Origin: JBEBVQ01 sp964527735
GTDB taxonomy: Bacteria; Bacteroidota; Bacteroidia; Chitinophagales; Chitinophagaceae
Length of the DNA: 64,000 nt
Assembly (NCBI GenBank): GCA_964527735.1
Contig: CAZGPG010000017.1
Coordinates: 13,991-77,990 of the forward strand
Direction of reading: 5' to 3'
Of the stretch, positions 42,313 to 49,804 are shown one piece after another. Made by a program: the position numbers and the translations under genes. Every line of letters begins with the position of its first letter. Position 1 is the first letter of the stretch. Below the pieces are notes generated by a model that saw nothing but the letters and a program-made list of their open reading frames with translations, was not told the DNA's origin and ran no database searches.

Positions 42313-42421
42313 TTTAAGTTTGAGGATTAATCAACGGGTCTCCGGTAACACATGCTTTTGTGTGCTGAGGGTGATATTTCTGAAAATGTATTTTATATTG
42401 ATATATTCATGGCTGCCAGGA

Positions 42422-42700
42422 TCATTCCGCCAATTCCATCTGCATGGCGATCTTCACCAATGCTACCATGTTTTTGGCATCCAGCTTTTGTAATAAGCTG
42501 AAGCGATGGATTTCCTACAGTCCGCAGGCTGATGAAGAGTTTGCCGGCGATCTCCTGGGCTGGTATATTCCTGTACGATGAGGGGCAGGATTTCTTTCTC
42601 CCGTTGGGTGAGTTTGGGGGAAGTGCCGGTAGCGGGCTTTTTGTTTTAATAACATGCCCTGGAAAGTATTCTTCCGGAAAAGTAGTTCCTTTGATATCTG
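42422..42700 (-). pseudogene. Broken LuxR-type response-regulator tail
   Basis: On the minus strand the sequence closely matches the 3' end of the TCS2 regulator, base for base in long runs (for example ATCATTCCGCCAA, TTTTTGGCATCCAGCTT and GCAGGCTGATGAA). It ends MQMELAE then stop, like TCS2. A one-base insertion near 42516-42520 in the ISLRTVEAHR-coding stretch shifts the frame. Upstream the homology decays through KELLFRKNTFQGMLL-like text and ends next to the start of the TCS3 kinase at 42713; the receiver half is missing. I interpret it as the remains of a minus-strand regulator of the TCS2/TCS4 type. The 430 bp between transketolase and TCS3 otherwise holds only the transketolase promoter. 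Confidence 0.7.
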
Positions 42701-42712
42701 GTAGCCCGTTTT

Positions 42713-45700
42713 ATGTTGATGCAATACACTTGTTTATGTAAACACGTGATCCGGACAGGACTGTGTGCCCTCCTGCTGTTGACGGGCATGGTATCCGGGT
42801 TTGCCAGAGTGGAAATTATTGACGGAAATAACGGCTTATCCAACAGTATTGTCACCTCTATCCTAAAAGACCGCCGGGGATTGATGTGGATCGGGACCCG
42901 GAACGGGTTAAATATATACGATGGATATACATTTACCAAGCCTTTCCGGGAACTGGCTAACTTATCTGTTACGCATCTCGGATATGACGACCGGCGGAAT
43001 ATTGTCTGGGCAGGTACAGACAGGGGGCTGTTTGCAGTATTTGTTTTATACGGAGTGGTGCGGCATCTGGACGAAGATGCAGAATGGAACAGCCAGGAAA
43101 TCACAGCATTGTCGGTGATGCCGGGGCAAAGCATATATGCTGCCTATAAAAACGGGATAATCGTTGCTATTGACAGCCTTTATGAACGGCATATCATTAC
43201 CCGGCTAAAGACTAAAGACGATTATCATCCTTTTTATGCACAGGATATTATTTATGATACGGACAACAGTCTTATCATTGGCACACAGGAGGAAAAAGGA
43301 ATGTTTCGGTTGCACATGAACAGCGGACGCCTCGATACCATTAAAATTAACGGACAAAAGGTTATGCCCGGCTTTATTAAGCAGTACGGGGATACGATTA
43401 TGATAGGGCAGCCGGCCGGTCGTGTGCAATTAATAGACAAAAAAACATGGACAGATTGTACGCCGGAAGTAATACGCCGGCTGAATACCCAAGCGGGCGT
43501 CTACGTGCAGGCGGAAAAATTCGGAGATATACTTTATGCAACCTATGTATACGGATCTTACGGTTACACGGATCACTACCGGATCCATCTGCGGGATGAA
43601 ACCATTACAACAGCTTATAAGAGAGATTTTGATGTGGATAAGGGATGGAGATATAATAACTGCATTTTTAAGGACGAGTACGGTATTATCTGGATAGGGA
43701 CAGAAAGTGGCATCGTAAAAATGACGGAAGAGCGTTCACTGTTTGAGCGGGAGCTGTATAACGTCAATAAACAATACAGGGCGTCCGTAAGAGCTATTAT
43801 TGAAGATGAGACGGGCGATTTATATGTGGGGAGTTATACCGGGTTGTACCATTATTCAAAAAAAGAACAGCGCTGGCATACGTATCATTTTGCGCAGAAC
43901 GGTAATCCCAATCTCATTCCCGCTCCGTTCGCCCTGATGAACGATACAAACGGTTACGTGTATATCGCCGGCAGATTTCCCCCGTTTTACCGTTTCCATA
44001 AAAAAAAGAAAATAATAGAGACTGATTTTTATGACAGGAAATTACTAAACCGGAATCTGAGAGGGTATACCCTGTTCAGAGATGCGGAAGGATTGATATG
44101 GCTTGGTTCCAACAGAGGACTGCTGACCTTTGACCCTGTACGTCATACGCTCGTGCATCATCAGCATGACCGTTTCGATATAGGCAATTGTATCGTACGG
44201 CAGATACAGGGCGGACAGGATAAGGATATCTTATGGATCGCAACGGATAAAGGATTGTTCCGGCTGCACCGGGAGCGTGGTATTACAGACCATTACCGGG
44301 CAGGTTCTGTCCCCGACCTGTCAAATAACGATATCTATTTTGTTGAGGAGGATACCACCGGACAGTTATGGCTGGGGACAAACGGCGGCGGGATCAATAT
44401 CATCAGCAGGGACCGGCAGCAGATACGCTATCTGGACAAAGGGCGGCATGGCCTGGCCAACGATATTGTTTACGGGATGCTCCATCAGAACAACGGCAAT
44501 ATCTGGATCAGTACATTTAACGGCCTGAGCTGCTATGATCCGGAAAAGGAGACGTTTACCAATTACTATACAACCGATGGACTCAGCCATAATGACTTTA
44601 ACAGGAATTCTTTTTTCCAGGACAGGAACGGGAAAATGTATTTTGGCGGCGTAAACGGTATAAACACATTTTATCCTGATAGCCTGATGTCGCTGGAGAA
44701 TCCGGCTCCGCGGCTGTTTGTATCGCCTGTTGTACGTTGGAGCAGTCAGCCGCATATGCTCCCGGTAATGAATGATCTCCGGGGGGATGGCGACAGGATC
44801 ACATTAAGCGCACCTAATACCTCGCTCGTTTTTAACCTCGGACTATCTGATTATACCGCTCCCGCCTACAACACCTTCTCCTTCAGGATCCCTGGTCTGT
44901 TCGACGAATGGACACCTTTGCCGGGGCCTGTGCTGCGGCTGAATGGGATCCCCTACGGGGATTTTACCGTTGAGATCAGGGCGGCAAATGTACGCGGTGT
45001 GCCTGCCGTCAATACCCTGAATTTTCATCTGCTGGTCAAGCGGCCGTTCCATAAGACCTGGTGGTTTTATGCTTTGTTGCTTGTGTCGGCTGCCATCCTG
45101 ATTTTTGTTTTTTTCCTGGTGAAATACCGCAACCTGAAAAATATGCAGCGTCTGCGCCTGAGCATAGCCAGTAACTTACATGATGAGGTAGGCACCCTGC
45201 TTACCGGGATCACCCTGTTTTCTGATAATCTCAGGTTCAGCGGCAACACCGGAAAAGAGAAAGACAACCGGCTCGAAAAGATCGCGAGCCTGAGCCGTGA
45301 AGCCACAAACACCATGAGCGATATCCTGTGGGCTATTGATGTAAGGAATGATTTTTCGGGCAATCTGGAAGAGCGTATGCGGGAACATGCGGAAGACCTG
45401 TTCCTGCATACGAATGTAATGTTGCATATAGACTTCGGCGAAAGCCGTCTCCACCAAAAGGTTGCCGCGGAATTCCGTCAGCAGCTTTATCTAATATTCA
45501 AGGAAGCTTTAAACAACATACTCAAACATGCCCGGCCTGCGCATGTATACATCATCTATCAATACCGTGATCAGGATTGTTTCCTGCTGCGGATTACCAA
45601 TGATGGCGTCACTGGTGAGCCGGTCGCATCTTCCGGTCAGGGACTGAAAAACATGAAAATGAGAGCAGGAAGAATTGGAGCTGATATGCAGTATGATATC

Positions 45701-45748
45701 ACCAGCGGAGAGTTTGTGGTAATTGTCTCAAAAAACGTAGTCACATGA
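42713..45748 (+). CDS. Reg_prop/Y_Y_Y sensor histidine kinase, TCS3
   Basis: A 1011-residue sensor kinase. N-terminal signal/anchor region (VIRTGLCALLLLTGMVSGFA). A large periplasmic two-component-regulator propeller covers about residues 40-650, with repeats such as ILKDRRGLMWIGTRNGLNIYDG, DEYGIIWIGTESGIVKM, EEDTTGQLWLGTNGGGINII and NGNIWISTFNGLSCYD. A Y_Y_Y domain follows at about 700-770 (YTAPAYNTFSFRIPGLFDEW). A transmembrane helix (WWFYALLLVSAAILIFVFFLV) leads to a HisKA_3 region with NLHDEVGTLLTG and a HATPase domain (LNNILKHA, GLKNMKMRAG). Unlike classic hybrid kinases it lacks a receiver and HTH, which are in the next gene. It is unlike the TPR kinases of TCS1, 2 and 4. Confidence 0.88.
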   Translation: MLMQYTCLCKHVIRTGLCALLLLTGMVSGFARVEIIDGNNGLSNSIVTSILKDRRGLMWIGTRNGLNIYDGYTFTKPFRELANLSVTHLGYDDRRNIVWAGTDRGLFAVFVLYGVVRHLDEDAEWNSQEITALSVMPGQSIYAAYKNGIIVAIDSLYERHIITRLKTKDDYHPFYAQDIIYDTDNSLIIGTQEEKGMFRLHMNSGRLDTIKINGQKVMPGFIKQYGDTIMIGQPAGRVQLIDKKTWTDCTPEVIRRLNTQAGVYVQAEKFGDILYATYVYGSYGYTDHYRIHLRDETITTAYKRDFDVDKGWRYNNCIFKDEYGIIWIGTESGIVKMTEERSLFERELYNVNKQYRASVRAIIEDETGDLYVGSYTGLYHYSKKEQRWHTYHFAQNGNPNLIPAPFALMNDTNGYVYIAGRFPPFYRFHKKKKIIETDFYDRKLLNRNLRGYTLFRDAEGLIWLGSNRGLLTFDPVRHTLVHHQHDRFDIGNCIVRQIQGGQDKDILWIATDKGLFRLHRERGITDHYRAGSVPDLSNNDIYFVEEDTTGQLWLGTNGGGINIISRDRQQIRYLDKGRHGLANDIVYGMLHQNNGNIWISTFNGLSCYDPEKETFTNYYTTDGLSHNDFNRNSFFQDRNGKMYFGGVNGINTFYPDSLMSLENPAPRLFVSPVVRWSSQPHMLPVMNDLRGDGDRITLSAPNTSLVFNLGLSDYTAPAYNTFSFRIPGLFDEWTPLPGPVLRLNGIPYGDFTVEIRAANVRGVPAVNTLNFHLLVKRPFHKTWWFYALLLVSAAILIFVFFLVKYRNLKNMQRLRLSIASNLHDEVGTLLTGITLFSDNLRFSGNTGKEKDNRLEKIASLSREATNTMSDILWAIDVRNDFSGNLEERMREHAEDLFLHTNVMLHIDFGESRLHQKVAAEFRQQLYLIFKEALNNILKHARPAHVYIIYQYRDQDCFLLRITNDGVTGEPVASSGQGLKNMKMRAGRIGADMQYDITSGEFVVIVSKNVVT

Positions 45749-45808
45749 ACATGTGATGCCTGCTTACGGAAGGAATGATCAAATTTGTACCGGAAAACTG
45801 ATTTATAC

Positions 45809-46450
45809 ATGAGCAAGGGGATTGATCTGGCTATTATTGAAGATGCAAAACATGTACGGGACAGCCTGGAAGAATTTTTTCACCGGCAGGAAGGAGTACG
45901 TGTAATCCTGATTGCAGAGAGTATAGAAGATTTTTTTGAAAAATTGTCTGATGATCTGATGCCAAAGCCGGATATTATCCTCAGCGATATCAATCTGCCC
46001 GGTGTTAATGGTATTGAAGGGATCAAAAAGATCAAAGCTGTTTTGCCACAGGTGGATGTCATTATGCTCACGGTATTTAACGATAGCAATCGCATATTCA
46101 GGGCTCTTTGCGCCGGCGCTACCGGGTATGCGCTGAAAGGCACGCCCATGCCGGAAATATTAAATGCTCTGCTGGTGGTAAAGAACGGCGGAAGTTATAT
46201 GTCGCCTTCCATTGCGCGAAAGGTGATTGAACATTTTGCGCCCGTCAAAAAACGGGAAGAGGACATGCTTTCTTCCAGGGAAAAGCAGATTATACAGGCG
46301 CTTACAGAAGGCCTCAGCTATAAGCTGGTGGCCGACAGGCTGACCGTCTCCATTGATACGGTGCGTACGCACATCAAGAACATTTACCGTAAACTGCATG
46401 TAAACAGCAAGGCAGAAGTAATCAGCAAAGCGCTTAAGGGTGAAATATAG
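45809..46450 (+). CDS. NarL/FixJ-type response regulator, TCS3
   Basis: A 213-residue receiver/LuxR-HTH regulator. I start at ATG 45809 (MSKGIDLAIIEDAKHVRDSL); the open frame reaches back to a TTG at 45785. The phospho-acceptor is Asp60 in IILSDINLPGVNGIE, with acidic pair ED (11-12) and Lys in GYALKGT. The HTH reads LSSREKQIIQALTEGLSYKLVADRLTVSIDTVRTHIKNIYRKL. It follows the TCS3 kinase by 60 bp and precedes cassette 2 by about 185 bp, so cassette 2 is a natural candidate target. It is clearly less related to the TCS1, 2 and 4 regulators than they are to one another. Confidence 0.9.
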   Translation: MSKGIDLAIIEDAKHVRDSLEEFFHRQEGVRVILIAESIEDFFEKLSDDLMPKPDIILSDINLPGVNGIEGIKKIKAVLPQVDVIMLTVFNDSNRIFRALCAGATGYALKGTPMPEILNALLVVKNGGSYMSPSIARKVIEHFAPVKKREEDMLSSREKQIIQALTEGLSYKLVADRLTVSIDTVRTHIKNIYRKLHVNSKAEVISKALKGEI

Positions 46451-46517
46451 CGTCTTCCTCTCCTGCGCCGGAGGCGCTTCACATGATCATGTGATTGCTG
46501 GGAAATATCCCCCCCGC

Positions 46518-46525
46518 TACCTTTG
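46518..46525 (+). promoter_or_regulatory. -7 promoter element for cassette 2
   Basis: TACCTTTG is an exact TAnnTTTG match about 110 nt before the ATG at 46635, giving a roughly 105-nt leader, unlike the short leaders elsewhere in the window. The long leader could carry regulatory structure, although I see none clearly. Confidence 0.5.
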
Positions 46526-46634
46526 ACAGGTGCAATTCCTGATATCCTTAGTTATTATTTACTTATCTGTACGGCCGTAAACGTCCGCGACAGGAATGAT
46601 CTATGCATTTAATACAAACGTTAAATCAACTGAT

Positions 46635-49600
46635 ATGAAAACACAATTACTTTCGGTACTGTTGCCGGGGTTCTTTTTGGTCACATCCGTACTTTCTGCA
46701 CAGGTAACGGATAGCAGTGCCTGGTGGGCCTGGATGCATGGTAGCTCCAATCCCGGAATAATTCATTACGGGGTATATGGCTCAAAAGGTACACCCGATC
46801 CGGCCAATACTCCGGGTCAGCGTACCTATCCGGGCATATGGAGAGATAGCGCCGGGAATTTCTGGATGTTCGGCGGGACCAATGCGACGACGGTTCCCTC
46901 CGGTCCTTCCAATTCTGCGGTAAATGATATGTGGCATTACAACATTGCCGACAATGTATGGACCTGGGTGAGTGGAACCAACGCCGCCAACCAGAACGGT
47001 ATATACGGCACGCGGTATACTCCCTCGCAGGGAAACTGGCCGGGCGGCAGGGGCATGCCCGTATCGTGGACGGATACCGCAGGGAATTTCTGGCTGTTTG
47101 GCGGACAGGGAGCTTACGGTGAATCGAATCCGGTAGCCGGGATGCTGAATGATCTGTGGAAATACAATCCCGGCACCAACGAATGGGCCTGGATGCACGG
47201 GTTTAAAACGCCCAATGAACGGGGTATATATGGTACACAGGGAGCTTCGCACCCGGATAATACTCCCGGTGCACGGAACGCTGCAGTGGCATGGGTGGAT
47301 AGTGAAAATAACCTGTGGATGTTCGGTGGCTCGGGATACCCCGAAACCGGCAGCAACGGATTGCTGTCCGACCTCTGGAAATATAATACGACCACCAACG
47401 AATGGACCTGGGTAGATGGTCCCAAGACCATCGGTAAGGCCGGCGTATATACTGGTACCGCATGGCCGGGAGCACGACAGGCAATGGGCGGATGGAAGGA
47501 TGATGCCGGGGATTTCTGGATGTTCGGAGGAACAGGTACCGGAGCTACCACCGGCGTGAGCGGACCATTGAATGATCTCTGGAAGTATGATATGGGTAGC
47601 GGTCAGTGGGCCCATATTCATGGAGGTACACAGCCTAATCTGCAGGGCGTATATGGCACAATGGGGGAACCGCAACCCGGAAATGTGCCGGGAGGAAGAT
47701 ATTTCTGCGGGTACTGGAAAGATATAAACGGAAACTTCTGGGTGCTGGGCGGTTCCGTTTACATGGGGTCGGCAACACTGGCACGGGCCAACGATTTATG
47801 GCAGTATAATCCCGTCACCGGGGAATGGACCTGGATGAAAGGTTCCCGGACTTCGGTGTCTACCGGCAACTGGGGCGCCCGTGAGGTGCCGGCTCCGGAC
47901 AATACGCCTTCCGGCAGGCAGGTGATGGCGCACTGGACGGATACGGCAGGTAATTTCTGGATATTCGGCGGGAACGCGCCACAATCGGGCAGCGGTAACG
48001 GTTATCAGAATGATCTCTGGAAGTTGGCTCCGGTATGTACTACACCCTTGCAGCCGGATGCATTTACTACATCCGCTGCTGTCGTTTGCCAGGCGCAGAG
48101 CGGTGTGGTGTACACCGTGCCGGCCGTATCCGGGTTAACCTATCACTGGACCTATACCGGTACCGGCGTCGTGATCAGCGGAAGCGGGAACAGCATTACG
48201 GTAGATTTCGATGCCGGTGCTACGGACGGTGATCTGCAGGTAAGGGCGGTTAATAACTGTGATACAAGCGCCCCGCGGAGCATCGCCATTACAGTAGGTG
48301 CCGCTCCCGGCCAGCCGGATCCCTTCACGGTTGCTTCTGATACGGTATGCCAGGGAGAGAGCAATATTGTCTATACAGTACCGAACCTGCCCGGGGCAGC
48401 GTATATCTGGTCCTATTCGGGCACCGGCGTTACGGTCAACGGGAGTGGCAACAGCATTGACCTGGATTTCAGCAACAGTGCCACCGGCGGAACCCTTACC
48501 GTACAGGCCGCCAGCAATTGTGATACCAGCATGGGACGAAGCATAGACATCACCGTGAAGGAATTGCCGGTACAGCCCGGCGCTTTTACCGCATCCTCAG
48601 CGACGGTATGCCAGGGAGCAACGCAGGTAGCCTATAGTGTAGCCCATGATCCCGATGTAACATATGCCTGGAGCTATACAGGCGGCAGCGGTGTTACGAT
48701 CAATGGAAGCGGCAGCAGCATAACGGCAGATTTCAATCAAACCGCTACCGATGGCATGATCAACGTTACCGCCGAAAATACATGTGCTATCAGTGCGCCC
48801 CTGACTATGTCTGTAACGGTCGGCCAGCTCCCGTCGGTAATAGTCAGTCCCTCCGGCTCTATATATCTGTGCCGGGACGATACTGTCACACTGACGGCCG
48901 GCGCTGGTTCCGGTTACAGTTATGAATGGAAAGATGATCAGGGCAGTGTGGGCAGTGGTGGCACGTATGCCGTATATGCAACGGGCCATTACCGGGTCGT
49001 AGTAACGACAGCGGATAATTGTACGGATAGTACGGCGCCTGTCGCGGTAATAGTATATGACCGGCCGCAGGTCGCACTCACACCGCAGGATACCTCTTTT
49101 TGTGAGGGGAGTGTGGTGATACTGCAGGTGATGACCGCTGATACGGGGTTCAACTACCGCTGGAAAAACGGTACGACAACTGTGCCGTCAGCTACGGCAG
49201 ATTTTCTTTCGGTAAACGCTTCTGGTGTATACAGTGTAGTAGCGGAAAGAACGAATATACCGGGCTGCACAGATTCCTCAGCACCGGCTACAGTATCAGT
49301 ATATCCGCTGCCGCAGCCCGGCATTACCTGGGACAGCGTGCTGCTTCGTACGGAAGCCGGCTACGCGAGCTATCAGTGGTATGCGGGGATACAGCCGGTT
49401 CCCGGCGCTACAGATCATACGTTCGAGCCTTCGGAAAGGGGTAATTATTCCGTAACCGTAACAGACAGCAACGGATGCAGCAATACGTCTCCGGCGTATA
49501 ACGTGACCAGGGTCAGTATAACTTCTGTCTCTCTCCCTGCCGGCAGCATAAAGGTATATCCCAACCCCGCAAAAGATATCCTGCATGTGGATGCACCGGT

Positions 49601-49772
49601 ACCCGTACATATTACGCTGAGCAACCTGGAAGGGAAAGTATTACTCCGCCGGGAAACAGCCGGAGATATCCGCCTGCATGATTATGCCGAAGGCGTGTAT
49701 CTGTTGCGTATCTCGGACAGCGCAGGTCAGCATATAAAGACAGAGAAAGTTGTGATCATGGACCGGAAGTGA
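46635..49772 (+). CDS. Kelch-propeller/PKD-repeat T9SS type A surface protein, cassette 2
   Basis: A 1045-residue exported protein with signal peptide MKTQLLSVLLPGFFLVTSVL (ATG 46635; the frame is open upstream to 46596). Residues about 25-465 have six Kelch-like blades (for example GNFWLFGGQGAYGESN...LNDLWKYNPGTNEWAWMHG). Residues about 470-735 are three PKD-like repeats of about 88 residues, each with VCQG, YxWSYTGTGVxINGSGNSI and NCDTSxxRSIxITV. Ig-like units follow (YEWKDDQGSVGSGGTYAVY). The type A sorting domain (VYPNPAKDILHVDAP, LSNLEGKVLLRRE, YAEGVYLLRISDSAG) is at about 972-1045. The Ig tract of cassettes 1 and 3 (VCVNGTTTLSN) is absent here. It is separated by 32 bp from the type B gene. 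Confidence 0.85.
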   Translation: MKTQLLSVLLPGFFLVTSVLSAQVTDSSAWWAWMHGSSNPGIIHYGVYGSKGTPDPANTPGQRTYPGIWRDSAGNFWMFGGTNATTVPSGPSNSAVNDMWHYNIADNVWTWVSGTNAANQNGIYGTRYTPSQGNWPGGRGMPVSWTDTAGNFWLFGGQGAYGESNPVAGMLNDLWKYNPGTNEWAWMHGFKTPNERGIYGTQGASHPDNTPGARNAAVAWVDSENNLWMFGGSGYPETGSNGLLSDLWKYNTTTNEWTWVDGPKTIGKAGVYTGTAWPGARQAMGGWKDDAGDFWMFGGTGTGATTGVSGPLNDLWKYDMGSGQWAHIHGGTQPNLQGVYGTMGEPQPGNVPGGRYFCGYWKDINGNFWVLGGSVYMGSATLARANDLWQYNPVTGEWTWMKGSRTSVSTGNWGAREVPAPDNTPSGRQVMAHWTDTAGNFWIFGGNAPQSGSGNGYQNDLWKLAPVCTTPLQPDAFTTSAAVVCQAQSGVVYTVPAVSGLTYHWTYTGTGVVISGSGNSITVDFDAGATDGDLQVRAVNNCDTSAPRSIAITVGAAPGQPDPFTVASDTVCQGESNIVYTVPNLPGAAYIWSYSGTGVTVNGSGNSIDLDFSNSATGGTLTVQAASNCDTSMGRSIDITVKELPVQPGAFTASSATVCQGATQVAYSVAHDPDVTYAWSYTGGSGVTINGSGSSITADFNQTATDGMINVTAENTCAISAPLTMSVTVGQLPSVIVSPSGSIYLCRDDTVTLTAGAGSGYSYEWKDDQGSVGSGGTYAVYATGHYRVVVTTADNCTDSTAPVAVIVYDRPQVALTPQDTSFCEGSVVILQVMTADTGFNYRWKNGTTTVPSATADFLSVNASGVYSVVAERTNIPGCTDSSAPATVSVYPLPQPGITWDSVLLRTEAGYASYQWYAGIQPVPGATDHTFEPSERGNYSVTVTDSNGCSNTSPAYNVTRVSITSVSLPAGSIKVYPNPAKDILHVDAPVPVHITLSNLEGKVLLRRETAGDIRLHDYAEGVYLLRISDSAGQHIKTEKVVIMDRK

Positions 49773-49804
49773 ACGGAGATGTAAGAACAGGTAAAATCAA
49801 AACT

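Noticed and set aside
42713..46450. Hybrid two-component system of the polysaccharide-utilisation type (single polypeptide) with SusC/SusD genes
   Set aside because: The kinase has a Reg_prop/Y_Y_Y sensor but no receiver or HTH in the same protein, and no SusC/SusD or glycoside hydrolase genes are in the window.
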